Shown: positions 10,796-21,434, counted from the first letter of the stretch. The stretch is 64,000 nt of DNA from CAWIJJ01 sp963836405 (GCA_963836405.1 CAWIJL010000019.1:1-64000); one strand, 5' to 3'. The notes: generated from the letters alone by a model not told the origin. A program made the numbers and translations.

Positions 10796-12055
10796 CTATT
10801 TCAGTTCACTTACATCGACCGTGTTCTTCGCACTGGCTATCTTGAAACGGCCGAGATGCGCGTGGGCCTCCTTCTCCAGATTCGCCGCCCGGAGCTTCTG
10901 GCCGCGATGACGAAGGACCTTGGCGTATTCCGACAGAGTGATGACGCGCAGAAGACTACCAGGCGCCGAGGTTTCCTCAATGATGAGGGCTCGCTGGTGC
11001 AGCGCTTCGGCCTCCGCATAGTCGCCCAATTTGGCGCGCGCGATTGCGAGACCGGTCAAGGCGGCCGCGGTCCGCAAGTCGTTCTCGTCACCAGCACGCA
11101 AGAGAATGGCCAGCGCGCGGCGGTACAGCGGGTCGGCTTCGCTGTATCCACCCTGCGATGAAATCGCGCTGGCGAGTGTGGTCAGCGCCTCCCCGACTAG
11201 GATTGCTCCGTTGCCAAAGGCGGCTTCCAATAACTTCACTCCGCGTTCCGCAAGGGACTGGGCTTCCACATAGCGGCCTCGGCGGCGCACGGTTTCGGCG
11301 AGGTTCAGGAGAACGACGGCCACTTCGGTATGGTCGGGGCCCCACCTGGCTTCCAAGATTCGGAGTACGCGCCGCCAGCGCGCTTCCGCGGCTTGAGATT
11401 GGCCCCTGGCGGCTTCCAGGGTTGCGAGCCCGCTTTCCACGTAGACCGTCTGTGTGGCGCCGGGCCCGTACGCATGAATGGCAGCGTGCAAGGCGCGATG
11501 CAGGACCGGTTCCCCTTCCTGTAACCGGCTCTGTTGCAGGTAGACATTTCCCAGCGCCGTAAGGGCCATGGCCAGAGCGCCAGGCAGTGGGTTGCGCTGC
11601 TGCTCGATGACGCGGACCGCCGTCTGAAGCGCTGCGACGGCTTGCGCGTTGCGCCCTGTTTCGCTGTACAGCAGGCCCATCGCATATTGCGCTGCCGCGA
11701 CCTCCGCGCTGTCTCCCGTTTTTTGCGCAATCGCCAGCACACGGGCGGAAGCCGATTCTGCCTCCGCGTACCGGCCCATGCGGCGGTAGCACTCTCCCAA
11801 ATCGGTCAGGCAGCCAACCACCTCCTTGTGATCCGGCCCAAGAGAATTTTCCACGTTGGACAGCGCCCGGGAAAGCGCTCTGACCGCCTCATGCTGTTTC
11901 CCCTGGTCCAGGTAGAGCGAGCCCATCCTGCTTAGCGTCATTCCAAAGTAAGAACTCTCCTCGCCACGCGAACGCGCCAGCTCCAAAGCCGCCTCGAAGC
12001 TTTTCAACGCATCATCGAGAGCTCCGTTGGCGCGAAGGCGGACGGCCTCACGCAC
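10796..12055 (-). CDS. TPR-repeat protein; true N-terminus probably in another frame
   Basis: About nine tetratricopeptide repeats of the kinesin-light-chain type (e.g. ALTALGNVYLQQSRLQEGEPVLHRAL), 419 residues from a GTG at 12055. That GTG has no ribosome site. Upstream, ATG at 12176 follows GGAGGA at ideal spacing and encodes a clear signal peptide (MPKLCSLLIAVLTASHA), but its frame stops at 12048. Meanwhile the TPR frame stays sensible upstream of 12055 (SPDRWQEKVREAV). The gene therefore most likely begins at 12176 and a one-base shift lies at about 12065-12110. The product would be a secreted or periplasmic scaffold. Confidence 0.8.
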   Translation of the reverse strand: MREAVRLRANGALDDALKSFEAALELARSRGEESSYFGMTLSRMGSLYLDQGKQHEAVRALSRALSNVENSLGPDHKEVVGCLTDLGECYRRMGRYAEAESASARVLAIAQKTGDSAEVAAAQYAMGLLYSETGRNAQAVAALQTAVRVIEQQRNPLPGALAMALTALGNVYLQQSRLQEGEPVLHRALHAAIHAYGPGATQTVYVESGLATLEAARGQSQAAEARWRRVLRILEARWGPDHTEVAVVLLNLAETVRRRGRYVEAQSLAERGVKLLEAAFGNGAILVGEALTTLASAISSQGGYSEADPLYRRALAILLRAGDENDLRTAAALTGLAIARAKLGDYAEAEALHQRALIIEETSAPGSLLRVITLSEYAKVLRHRGQKLRAANLEKEAHAHLGRFKIASAKNTVDVSELK

Positions 12056-12176
12056 CTTCTCCTGCCAGCGATCTGGCGATGTCGTCCACGCCGGACGTGG
12101 GCGCCGGTAGAGCTTGCGCCGGTGCGGCGTGGCTCGCCGTCAAGACCGCAATCAGCAATGAACACAGCTTTGGCAT
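12048..12176 (-). pseudogene. Out-of-frame signal peptide of the TPR protein
   Basis: A 42-codon frame with a strong ribosome site (GGAGGA) and a typical Sec signal peptide ending AAPAQA. It stops just after entering the TPR gene in another frame. Best read as the displaced 5' end of that gene, not as an independent small protein. Confidence 0.55.
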
Positions 12177-12226
12177 AGCTATCCTCCGCTCTGGTTGTTC
12201 CGCTTGGCCGAGAGAGCCGCCGTTGG

Positions 12227-15200
12227 TCAGAACTGAAGCTTCACGGCCAATTGGATGTTGCGCGGTCCGCCGCCTCCGAGGTAGGGATTCCCACCCGCCA
12301 CGTCCGGAGTGGCCGTGATCGGGATCGAGCCGGAGCCGCGGCCATCACTGCCGGGAGCCGAGCCGTTGAGAAAATCCACGGAGAATGCGGGCAGCAGCGG
12401 GTTGCTGAAGTTGGGGTGGTTGAAGACATTAAAGAGGTCTGCTCGCCACTGCATCGAGAGGCCTTCGCGCAGCCGCGTGTTCTTAACAACCGAAAAATCA
12501 AATTGCCGGAACGATGGTCCGGTGAAGGCGTTCCGGCCGAGGTTGCCGAAGTGCTGAGTGCCGGGAGCGCAGTCACCCGCGGACGCGTCCCACGTGCAAG
12601 GGACGGCAAAGGCTTCGGCATTCAGAAAGGCATTCGGAAGCTGACGCCCAGCCTTGGGATCGCCCACCAGATCGGGGCGGCCATAATACTCGCCGCTTCC
12701 ATTGAAGTCACCCTCAAAGAGGTAATTTACATTAACCGGTTGCCCCGTCTGGATGCTCAGGATGCCGTTCAAAGTCCATCCGGATAAAAGAATCTGGTGA
12801 TGGCTGAAGCGCGGAAATGCGTAAACAAAATTCCAGGAGAAGCGGTGACGGGTATCGAAATTCGAGCTGGCTCGTTCATTACGAACATTAAAGCTGTTGT
12901 CCGGCTGGCTGGCGTTGGGGACAAAGTCCAGTCCGTCGCTGGCGGTGTCGATAGAGTGCGACCAGGAATAATTCACGTTCGAGGTCAGACCGCGGGTCCG
13001 GAGGCGGAGGCTCGTTTGGAGCCCGTTATAGTCAGAGTTCGCAGTTGATTCGAACTGGTTGATATAGACGAAATCGGGGAATGGGACGGGACCGCCGCCA
13101 ACACTCTGATTCACGTCGCGGTAGCGGAACAGTTTGCGACCGGCTGAGCCGACATAACCGATCTGAAGCACTACGCCGGAGGCGAGCTGTTGCTGGACAT
13201 TCAGATTGTAATTCTGAATGTAGGGAGTTCGGATGTGCTGGTCCACCGTGAAGACGTCGGTGGCTGCGAAGTTGCTGAAGACCGGCGGCGCACACAGGCT
13301 CGAGTGGGGCACTGGAATCGCAGGCGCGGAGCACGGACCGGCAGTTGTGGCAAGCGCTGCCGTGCTGCTGAAGAGAACCGGCGCAGGTCCGCCGATGTCG
13401 TTGTAGGCCGGCCCCGCATTGAAGGTGTTGAACGGCAACTGGCCGACGAAGAAATCCTGCGAAAACGCATCGTAAAATAGACCCCACCCCGCGCGCACGA
13501 CTGTCTTTGAATCGCCTCGCACATCGTAAGCCACACTCACTCGCGGAGCGAAATTGTTCCAGTCTTTCGGGTAAAGCTGCTTCACCTGTCGCGGCGCCGC
13601 GATCGCGGGATCGAAGATGCTGAAGCGGTTGCGTTCCTCGCCAATGACGCCGAAATAGTCCCATCGCAGGCCGGCATTGACCGTAAGCTTCCGGCTGACC
13701 CTGATACTATCCTGCAAATAGAGCGCGTGGTTGTTCTGAAAAGTGCCGCGTCTTGAATCGCCTGTGGCCTGGTGGTTGGACGAGGTGAGATTGCCGGAGG
13801 GCAGCCCGGCCAGGAAATCTGCAAGATCGGGAAAAAGGAGCCGCCCGCGGTAGCCGTTGTCGAAGAATCCGTTCACGAAGTTGCGGCGGAATTCATAACC
13901 GAACTTCAAATTATGCCGGCCTGCTTTGTAGGAGGCGTTGCCGAGATAGTGCCAACTGGTGTCCACACGCCCGCGGGGAAGGGAGGTATTTGCACCCAGC
14001 GTTGCCTGGCCGGAGACGTTGATTTGGGGCAGGCCGAGATCGCCGTCCTGGCCGGTGTTCAGCCCAATGGAGCGAGGGTCGAACGCGTGGTCCTCGGGCG
14101 AGAATGCTTGGACGAAGCGATTGTAACCGCCGCGCAGTTCGAGGAGCAGCCGCGGCGTGAAAACATGGGTGTAGGAGAGCGAACCGAGTTGCACGCGGGT
14201 GGGGGTGACGGTGTTGAAACCCGGGAGATTTCCGCCGCCTACCAGGGCGAGAGGATAGCTCTGGCTGCTATCCCCGAAAAAATAGCGGGCGGTGACGATA
14301 TCACCAGATGCAAACTGCTGGTCGATCTTGGCGATCACGCCGTCGAGCCGGTTTGAGAAGCGCGTGGATGCAAGCAGATTGTTACCGTTGGTATCGGTGG
14401 GGATGTTCGCGGCAGGCCAGGGCTGACGGGCCAGCAGATTCGCGATTATGGGACTTACACCGCCTGCGTTTACAACGGTGGGCGAACGGAGTGCGGCGGC
14501 GATATCGTCTGGCGTTGGCACATGACCGAGGCTGCTGAGGCCGCCGTATTCGCGCTGCCCTTCATTGGCGATGAAGAAGAAAGTCCTGTTCTTGAGAAGG
14601 GCGCCACCGAGTGAGCCGCCGAACTGGTTATTGTGGAACGGGTTTTGGGGAACGGCGGCGCTATTGAAGAAGTTGCGCGCGTCGAGGGCATTGTTACGAA
14701 AGAATTCAAATGCCGAACCGTGGAGCTGGTTTGTTCCCGATTTAGTTACCAGGTTTACGATAGCTCCCGAATTTCTGCCAAATTGCGCATCGGCCCCGGC
14801 GATAACAGGTATCTCAGCGATGGCGTCCAGCGGCAGAATGGTGGAAGGGGTTCCCCAGACGCCCGGTTCGTTGATGGCCGGATTGTTGCGGAAGCCGTCA
14901 TTCATATCGGCGCCGTCGAGAAGGTAGTTGTTTGAGCGGCCTCGGTTGCCGTTGATACTGAACATGCCGAATGAGCCAGGGGCGTCCGCGATCGATGACG
15001 GATCGGAGGTGGCGCCCGGAATGAGGAGCAGTGTCTTTATCAAATCACGTCCGTTGACGGGCAATTCGGACGCCTGCCGGCCCTCGATGGCGCCGCCCTG
15101 GTTGTTTCCGGAAGTCTCGAGGAGCGGGATGTTGCCCACAACCTCGATGACTTCTGTCGACACGCCGGGAGTCAGGGTAAGGTCGACACGCGGGGAAGCG

Positions 15201-15496
15201 GCAACCTTTACTTCAATGGCCGTGACGACCTGTTTTCGGAACCCGCTTCGCGCGGCGGTGACCCTATATAAGCCCACCGGAAGTTCCGCGAATTGGTAAT
15301 TGCCGTAGGCGTCGGTGACCACCTGGCGCGCGAATTGCGTTTGCTCCCCCGTGGCCGTGACTTGGGCGTTGGGAACGGCAGATCCGCTCGAATCAAAGAC
15401 TGTGCCCAGAATTGCACCACGGAACGTCTGCGCGTGGAGCCAGCCTGGGTTGAAAGTGAAGGCCACAGTGGCGGCTAAAATCGCTCGTAATAACAT
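12227..15496 (-). CDS. Oar-like TonB-dependent outer-membrane receptor with carboxypeptidase-regulatory domain
   Basis: 1089 residues from ATG 15496, chosen because AGGAGGG lies six bases upstream and a Sec signal peptide follows at once (LLRAILAATVAFTF ... LHA). Residues about 23-105 form a carboxypeptidase-regulatory-like domain (GTVFDSSGSAVPNAQV). The plug follows (TLLLIPGATSDP, NYLLDGADMNDG) and then a large beta-barrel ending in Phe, the outer-membrane insertion signature. Such receptors are abundant in Acidobacteria and import large substrates, presumably glycans or peptides. It is divergent from a CadC-like regulator across 210 bp, which suggests local control. Substrate unknown. Confidence 0.9.
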   Translation of the reverse strand: MLLRAILAATVAFTFNPGWLHAQTFRGAILGTVFDSSGSAVPNAQVTATGEQTQFARQVVTDAYGNYQFAELPVGLYRVTAARSGFRKQVVTAIEVKVAASPRVDLTLTPGVSTEVIEVVGNIPLLETSGNNQGGAIEGRQASELPVNGRDLIKTLLLIPGATSDPSSIADAPGSFGMFSINGNRGRSNNYLLDGADMNDGFRNNPAINEPGVWGTPSTILPLDAIAEIPVIAGADAQFGRNSGAIVNLVTKSGTNQLHGSAFEFFRNNALDARNFFNSAAVPQNPFHNNQFGGSLGGALLKNRTFFFIANEGQREYGGLSSLGHVPTPDDIAAALRSPTVVNAGGVSPIIANLLARQPWPAANIPTDTNGNNLLASTRFSNRLDGVIAKIDQQFASGDIVTARYFFGDSSQSYPLALVGGGNLPGFNTVTPTRVQLGSLSYTHVFTPRLLLELRGGYNRFVQAFSPEDHAFDPRSIGLNTGQDGDLGLPQINVSGQATLGANTSLPRGRVDTSWHYLGNASYKAGRHNLKFGYEFRRNFVNGFFDNGYRGRLLFPDLADFLAGLPSGNLTSSNHQATGDSRRGTFQNNHALYLQDSIRVSRKLTVNAGLRWDYFGVIGEERNRFSIFDPAIAAPRQVKQLYPKDWNNFAPRVSVAYDVRGDSKTVVRAGWGLFYDAFSQDFFVGQLPFNTFNAGPAYNDIGGPAPVLFSSTAALATTAGPCSAPAIPVPHSSLCAPPVFSNFAATDVFTVDQHIRTPYIQNYNLNVQQQLASGVVLQIGYVGSAGRKLFRYRDVNQSVGGGPVPFPDFVYINQFESTANSDYNGLQTSLRLRTRGLTSNVNYSWSHSIDTASDGLDFVPNASQPDNSFNVRNERASSNFDTRHRFSWNFVYAFPRFSHHQILLSGWTLNGILSIQTGQPVNVNYLFEGDFNGSGEYYGRPDLVGDPKAGRQLPNAFLNAEAFAVPCTWDASAGDCAPGTQHFGNLGRNAFTGPSFRQFDFSVVKNTRLREGLSMQWRADLFNVFNHPNFSNPLLPAFSVDFLNGSAPGSDGRGSGSIPITATPDVAGGNPYLGGGGPRNIQLAVKLQF

Positions 15497-15706
15497 GAAT
15501 TCCCTCCTGCTGGCGAGATAGTGACGCGGTTCCGGAAAGGACGCCATGGTTTGCAGCTTGTCTGCCGATGGGCTGTATCTGTCGGCGTAACTGCCGGGAA
15601 CCAGACCACTTCCATCCGGACCTGTTCTGGTCCGCAAGATCCGCAGAACCGAGGATGAAGTTCCTGGTGGCATGTGATAGACTCAAGGCCCTTACAGAAG
15701 GCCTTC

Positions 15707-17926
15707 ATGGCAGGACCGGCCGGCCCGGTGCCGGTATTTCATTTCGGCGTATTCGAACTAGACCTCCGGGTGGGCGAATTGCGGAAACGCGGCATTCGCA
15801 TCAAAATTCAGGAGCAGCCACTGCAGATTCTGGGCCTCCTGATCGCGCGTCCCGGCGACGTCGTCACCCGGGAACAGATTCAGAAGAAACTCTGGGACGG
15901 CGACACTTTTGTCGATTTCGACAACGCAATCAACAGCGCCATCCGCAAGATGCGGGATGCGTTGGGTGATACCTCGGAGAATCCCCGATTCGTGGAAACC
16001 GTGGCGCGCCGCGGCTACCGATTCATCGCGCCAGTTAACCAACAACTCACCGCAGCGCCGCCTATCGATGAGAGCCAACTCGCGACGACCGGGCCGCTTC
16101 CGCCCGGTCCGGTGACGTCCTCGCCGCAGTTACCCGGCAGCGGGCCGGCAGGGTTGGATATCGATGACGCGCTGGGGTTGCCGGAGCCCGCAGTTGCGCG
16201 GGCGACGAGACGGCGCATCAACCCTTGGATCATCGTGGGTGCGGCAGCGTTGCTGATCGGCGCCGGAGCGGTGGTTTGGCAGGCCGGCCGGACGCCCGCG
16301 CAGGAAGTCTGGTCCGGCGTGATGCTGGCTGGGCCGGCCAAGGCGTTTCAGCCGCGGCTTTCGCCGGATGGACAACTGCTGGCGTTCCTGGCGGTCATCA
16401 ACCAACTGCCCCAACTCGCCGTGATGAGGCCAGACGGCAGCGGCTGGACTCCCCACACCAGCGATCGCGAGCATGGCTACATCACTACGATTGCCTGGGC
16501 CCCCGATTCCAGCAAGATTTACTTCGACCGCATGTGGGGTCACCCGCTCGGAATCTACTCCGTGCCGCAAGTCGGCGGGGACCCGCGCATGCTGCTGGAT
16601 GAAGCGTTTGGGCCCGAGCCTCTGCCGGACGGCAGCCTGATTGTCGTGAAATTGTCGGACAGTGGCGCCAACCAACTGTTTCACTATTGGCCGGATTCGG
16701 GCAAGCTGGAGGCACTGCCCGCGTTCCTTTCGAAGAGCGACATTACACCGATGCTACGCGCCTTTCCCGACGGCAAGGAGCTGATCTACTTCGGTACCAT
16801 CGGCACCAGCCTGAAAGAGCGGTCGCAGAGTGCGCGCATGTTGATCTACGATCTGGCTTCGCGGCAGGCGCGCGAGTTGGCGCCCGGTCTCCCGGTCGAT
16901 CCAGAAAGCGATGGGTGGGCGCCTTTGGGTGTGGCGCGAGACGGGGAGTCGGTCTACTTAGCCACGAAAGAAGGAGATAGTCAACCGTTAGTGCAGGTTC
17001 CGCGTAGGCAGGGAAACCGGCCGCGGACCTTACTGTCATTTCCGACCACTGCGGCGCCGGTAGCGATGGACGCCGCACGCGATGGTTCGCTGTATATGGA
17101 CTTGCTTCAAACCGCGACCGTGATCTTGCGGGTCCCAGCCACGGGCGGGGCAGGCGAGGAGTTTGCGATGCCGCCGCTCGACAACTTCCCGATGATTGCG
17201 CCCGGCGGTGAAGTATTGGCGACCCTGAAAGGTTGGGGAAAGGAGCACCTGGCGGCGGTGCGCCCCGGAGGCGAACCCCAAACCCTGGTGGAGACTTCGG
17301 AGGAGACGTCGCTTCCCGCGACAATATTCGGTGGTAACGTGGCGTTCATAATCGGCTCTGGAGATCGGCGACGGATCGCGATCGCTGCAGTGCGCGACGG
17401 GCGTGTGCTGCGCCGCTTTTCGATGCGTAGCGACTACGGCATGGCAGCCTCGCCGGATGGCAAGACGCTCTACTATTCATTCGACGGAGGCATTTGGGCC
17501 CAAGCGGTTGCCGGAGGGGAGCCGAAGCGCATCACGGAAGGAATCGACGTGACTCTCGATCCTCGAGGCGAGTACCTGTATGTGAAGCGCGTCAGTAATG
17601 GGGTCATGGGGATTTGCCGGATTCCGGTAGCGGGCGGCGATGCGGAGGAACTTCCCATGCCGGCGGAATACCACGTCGCGTATCCTGGACTTTCGCCGGC
17701 TGCGGTGGATGCGCGCGGGCGGATCCTGGTTTCCGTGGCTTCGAAGGACTGTTGGTACTACCAGACTGCGATCCTGGACCCGGCCGCGAAATCGTTCACG
17801 CTGGTGCCGATCGCGATCGATGGAGATGCTTCGCCGGCCGGTTGGGCTCCCGACGGCCGGATTCTGGCACGCGGAAAGCGGTATTTTTCTTCGCTCTGGC
17901 GGTATCAGCGGTCCACGGCCCGTTGA
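15707..17926 (+). CDS. CadC-like membrane regulator: winged helix + TM + PD40/TolB-like propeller
   Basis: 739 residues from ATG 15707; a GTG at 15674 would add 11 residues. Residues about 8-105 are an OmpR/CadC-type winged helix (FELDLRVGELRKRG, REQIQKKLWDG, VETVARRGYRFIAPV). A proline-rich linker follows, then a membrane helix (WIIVGAAALLIGAGAVVW) at about 175-195, and a periplasmic beta-propeller of PD40-like repeats (RLSPDGQLLAF, WAPDSSKIYFD). There is no phosphorylation domain, so it would sense directly through the propeller, as CadC/ToxR proteins do. The divergent outer-membrane receptor is the likely target. Confidence 0.88.
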   Translation: MAGPAGPVPVFHFGVFELDLRVGELRKRGIRIKIQEQPLQILGLLIARPGDVVTREQIQKKLWDGDTFVDFDNAINSAIRKMRDALGDTSENPRFVETVARRGYRFIAPVNQQLTAAPPIDESQLATTGPLPPGPVTSSPQLPGSGPAGLDIDDALGLPEPAVARATRRRINPWIIVGAAALLIGAGAVVWQAGRTPAQEVWSGVMLAGPAKAFQPRLSPDGQLLAFLAVINQLPQLAVMRPDGSGWTPHTSDREHGYITTIAWAPDSSKIYFDRMWGHPLGIYSVPQVGGDPRMLLDEAFGPEPLPDGSLIVVKLSDSGANQLFHYWPDSGKLEALPAFLSKSDITPMLRAFPDGKELIYFGTIGTSLKERSQSARMLIYDLASRQARELAPGLPVDPESDGWAPLGVARDGESVYLATKEGDSQPLVQVPRRQGNRPRTLLSFPTTAAPVAMDAARDGSLYMDLLQTATVILRVPATGGAGEEFAMPPLDNFPMIAPGGEVLATLKGWGKEHLAAVRPGGEPQTLVETSEETSLPATIFGGNVAFIIGSGDRRRIAIAAVRDGRVLRRFSMRSDYGMAASPDGKTLYYSFDGGIWAQAVAGGEPKRITEGIDVTLDPRGEYLYVKRVSNGVMGICRIPVAGGDAEELPMPAEYHVAYPGLSPAAVDARGRILVSVASKDCWYYQTAILDPAAKSFTLVPIAIDGDASPAGWAPDGRILARGKRYFSSLWRYQRSTAR

Positions 17927-18111
17927 TAGGCCAACGGCCCCTGTGTTTCGCATTGGTATCGGCGGATCTCCTAACGTGGGCTTGCGAGTTTTGTTATGAC
18001 AGGTCGGAAACCGCAATTGAGGCTCAGGGTTTTAACCCGGCCAGCCTTCTTTAGCGCGCACACGCAGCGAGCTTCCGGGGTGTAACGTCGCCATCGGGCG
18101 GATCGTCGCCC
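17927..18111. other. Gap between the regulator and module copy 2
   Basis: About 185 bases with no coding signal and no clear hairpin; homology to the ftsH' fragment begins at about 18112. Confidence 0.4.
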
Positions 18112-18545
<434 letters not shown>

Positions 18546-18549
<4 letters not shown>

Positions 18550-19181
18550 TCCCTCCGTTTCCAGTCTACATTTTTGACATCGACGGCACGCTGCTGGACT
18601 CGGCCCAGGATATTTGCGGGGCGGTCCAGCAGGCCCTCGAAAGCCTGCCCGGTTGTCCTCCCGTCACCTTTGAATTTCTGCGCGGCTATATCGGCAGCCA
18701 CCTGATCGAAACCTTCGGCGCGGTGATTCCGGATTGCCCGCCGGAACAAGTAAACCAACTCATTCAGCAATACCGTTCCATCTACCTCGGCCGCGGCCAC
18801 AAGAATACGCGAGTGTACCCCGGCGTGGCGGAAGGCTTGGCGGCGCTCGGCGGGCGCAAGACCACGGCCACCACGAAGGGCACGCCCACTACGCGCGCGG
18901 TGCTCGAGATGTTCGGGCTGATCGGGCATTTCGAACACGTGCAGGGCACCGACGGCATCCCATACAAGCCCGCGCCCGATGTGCTGCTGGCGGCCATGAA
19001 CGCGCTCGGTGCGAGCCGCGAGGAGTGCCTGATGGTAGGCGACTCGGCGGCCGACATGGAAGCCGGCAAACGCGCCGGCATCAAAACCTGCGCCGTCCGC
19101 TACGGCTACGGCCGCGAAGAAGACCTGGCCCGTTTTACCCCCGACTACTGGATCGACGATTTGCGCGAGCTCTGCCGCTGA
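18546..19181 (+). CDS. gph: HAD-family phosphatase, phosphoglycolate phosphatase-like (copy 2)
   Basis: A 211-residue paralogue of the copy-1 enzyme. All four HAD motifs are kept: DIDGTLLD, the TTKGT region, YKPAPD and GDSAADMEAG. Substitutions are scattered and conservative (for example Arg to Ser in the IGSHLIE helix, Lys-Met to Lys-Asn in GHKNTRVY), which points to duplication with continued selection. The GTG start overlaps the ftsH fragment's stop. It is likely functional and redundant with copy 1. Confidence 0.87.
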
Positions 19182-19182
19182 A

Positions 19183-19668
19183 TCACGGCTTTTGATCGAA
19201 CGGGCCCGCTTTCATGACACCCACGTCGGTGTGGCCGTCCGTGCGCAGCAAAACGTGGCCGATCTCATGCGCGAGCACATGTGCCAGGATGGGCGCTTCC
19301 CGGCTCGAGCCGTTTGCTACAAACCGAATCCGATCGAACATGACCGTGATGGCGACGGCGTGCCCGCCAAACGGCAGAGCGCACGCCAACGCGTCACCGC
19401 TGACGCCGGCTGGCGCCTTATGGGTAAACTGAACCTGGATGGTGACGGGGCTGGCCGGCGGAGCGCCTTCGCTGAGTTCCCCATCGTGCCATGCCACTCT
19501 CACACCGATCCGGGCGAATATCCAGGTCGCGGTTTCCCTCGCGCTCGAGTAAACGGACCCGGGACTGTCGCCATTCACATACACGGTTACATCGGCCGGT
19601 TTGGAGTCGCGGGCATGAGCGGTCAATCCGGCGACGAGAATACCTGCTATCCGAATGGAGTGTTTCAT
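19183..19668 (-). CDS. Secreted zincin-like putative metalloprotease, short form
   Basis: 161 residues with an N-terminal signal peptide (IRIAGILVAGLTAHA). The zinc-binding motif HEIGH is at 134-138, a further His at 146, and a Met-turn-like GVM about five residues later (HTDVGVM). The paralogue at 27062-27727 keeps the same HExxH-x7-His-GVM arrangement, so these residues are the conserved core. Cleavage activity and substrate are unknown. Its last codons overlap the tail of module copy 2, and it converges on gph. Confidence 0.75.
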   Translation of the reverse strand: MKHSIRIAGILVAGLTAHARDSKPADVTVYVNGDSPGSVYSSARETATWIFARIGVRVAWHDGELSEGAPPASPVTIQVQFTHKAPAGVSGDALACALPFGGHAVAITVMFDRIRFVANGSSREAPILAHVLAHEIGHVLLRTDGHTDVGVMKAGPFDQKP

Positions 19669-20037
19669 ATGCCCTGCGCGCGAGCGGGCGGGAACTGCAT
19701 CGCAATGTGGGCTTCGCGATGATGATTCTTGCGTGACACAATCGTATGGTTCTTCAGCATGGAGTTCAGTACCAGGTAGTTCCTCTGTGTCTGCCGTATC
19801 TACTCGTGCCGTTTCCTCCAGGCGGGTGGAGCGAAACGGTACTCGGGCTCGGCGACGGCGTCTGGGCGAATCATTGACAACGGGAACAATACACGATCCC
19901 GAGAAACAGATGAGTTTTCAGCATTTCCTTTTGGCACACAAAAACCTGTGAGCTTGGGCAAACAGGGATGACTGGCGGTCAGGCCGCCAGAATCAGTGTT
20001 GGATCTGACTAAGTGCAATCGGAAGGTTGCGGCACGT
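19669..20037. other. Intergenic region with a hairpin
   Basis: No gene is seen. A 7-bp inverted repeat CTGGCGG / CCGCCAG with a 5-base loop at 19972-19990 lies just past the stop of the sulfite-oxidase-like gene. It could end that transcript, although no T-run follows. Confidence 0.4.
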
Positions 20038-21276
20038 TCAGGAAATCAGAACCCGGCGGGTTATCTGGCCGTTGTTCTCCCAGAAGGTCCTACGGCTCGC
20101 CAGATACGGGTCGTCCGGCGCCGGCTGCACGTTGCCCTCGACGTCGAACGCGCGCGATCGGACCCGGTGCTCGCCCGGCATGGGCGTTCCCCAGTCGAAC
20201 ACCCAAAACTTCCACGCGTAGCGGTGCGACCTCTGCATCCCAGGGCTTGCGAGTTGGGTGTCCATCCATGGCCCGCCATCGATCTGGATCTGCACCTTGG
20301 CGATCGGAGCGCCCCAAGCGGCGCCCATGATCGCATACCGGTTCTGCCGGCGGGTCACCTTTGCCGGCGCCGACTTCAGTCGCTCATGGCTCACCGTCGT
20401 GAACGTCCAGATTGTCTGCCCGTCGCGCGCTTGCTCCCGGATGCTCACGTAATCTCGTGCCATAAAATTACCTGCGAAGCGCTGGCTCAGTACTTCGATC
20501 CCGGTCAGCCATTTGACGTTCGCGACGCCATACCACCCGGGTGCAATGAGGCGCACCGGATATCCGTGCTCGCGAGGAAGCGGCTCACCATTCATTTCGT
20601 AGCAGAGTAGGTTATTGGGATTTAGCGCGTCGCGGACAGACATGCTGCGGGCGAATTGCTCGGTAATCGTCAGATCGATTCCGCCGTCAGCGTCGGGCTC
20701 TCCGATTCCCGTCCTGCCGGCGCTGACAATCCCCGTGTTGTCGCGGATCGTTCGGCGGCCGCTGTCTGCGCCCCAGAAGACGACCTCGCTCCCCTCCTTC
20801 AGAATGCCCGCCTGCTCGAGTAGCGGCGCGAGCCGCGCGCCTCCCCAGCGGGCATTCCCGATGCCGCCGATAAAGAAGTCGAGCCCTGTGTTTCCCGAGC
20901 ATTCGAGGGTGAATTCCACTTCATGGCGCGCGAGCGCCTTCAGATCCGCCAGGCTGAACGACTGCGGGCGCGCCACCAGCCCTCGAATGTCGACGCGCCA
21001 CGCCAGTTCATCCAGAATTGTTGGTTGGCCATAATGGCTGACGAAGAAGAAGTTGTGCGTCGGCGTCAGCCTCGAGTCGAGTTCTTCCCACTTCAGCAGG
21101 TTGCCCACTGTGGGGAAGGGACTGGGCGGCGGCTGGTCAAGCCATGGGATTACCTCGCGGCCTGCCTGCGCAAATGCGTGTGATGGACCGGTCACCTGCA
21201 GCACGGTCAATCCTGAGAGTGCGACAGCGCTCTTCTTCAACAAGCTCCGCCGCGACATATTCTGGTTCACTATCAT
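20038..21276 (-). CDS. Molybdopterin-dependent sulfite oxidase-like enzyme, TAT-exported
   Basis: 412 residues from ATG 21276, which sits just after GGGAGGAG. The leader is twin-arginine (SRRSLLKKSAVALSG), so the protein would be folded with cofactor and exported. Residues about 90-300 are the molybdopterin-binding oxidoreductase fold, with the conserved molybdenum-ligand cysteine in FTLECSGNTG (about Cys126). A Mo-co dimerisation domain follows (VQIQIDGGPWMDT). The family oxidises sulfite or reduces other oxyanions; substrate not assignable. It is divergent from a CadC-like TPR regulator. A decayed fragment of a second copy lies at 23350-23480. Confidence 0.88.
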   Translation of the reverse strand: MIVNQNMSRRSLLKKSAVALSGLTVLQVTGPSHAFAQAGREVIPWLDQPPPSPFPTVGNLLKWEELDSRLTPTHNFFFVSHYGQPTILDELAWRVDIRGLVARPQSFSLADLKALARHEVEFTLECSGNTGLDFFIGGIGNARWGGARLAPLLEQAGILKEGSEVVFWGADSGRRTIRDNTGIVSAGRTGIGEPDADGGIDLTITEQFARSMSVRDALNPNNLLCYEMNGEPLPREHGYPVRLIAPGWYGVANVKWLTGIEVLSQRFAGNFMARDYVSIREQARDGQTIWTFTTVSHERLKSAPAKVTRRQNRYAIMGAAWGAPIAKVQIQIDGGPWMDTQLASPGMQRSHRYAWKFWVFDWGTPMPGEHRVRSRAFDVEGNVQPAPDDPYLASRRTFWENNGQITRRVLIS

Positions 21277-21422
21277 TTCTCCTCCCTCGGGCAACTTGTG
21301 CCCTTTTGCACTCTGCATCCGCCCGGAATCCGAAATTGAGTTGGCTCTCGGGATCGCCTGGCGGATTTGTCCTCTGGTTGTCGATTTTGATCGCTGAAGC
21401 GCAACCGAGGGGAGGGAACGGA

Positions 21423-21434
21423 GGTGAATTCACC
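21423..21434. promoter_or_regulatory. Perfect palindrome in the divergent regulator/sulfite-oxidase region
   Basis: GGTGAATTCACC is a perfect 12-bp palindrome in the intergenic space between the two divergent genes. It lies upstream of the regulator's promoter and is a good candidate operator for the CadC-like protein encoded alongside. Confidence 0.4.
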
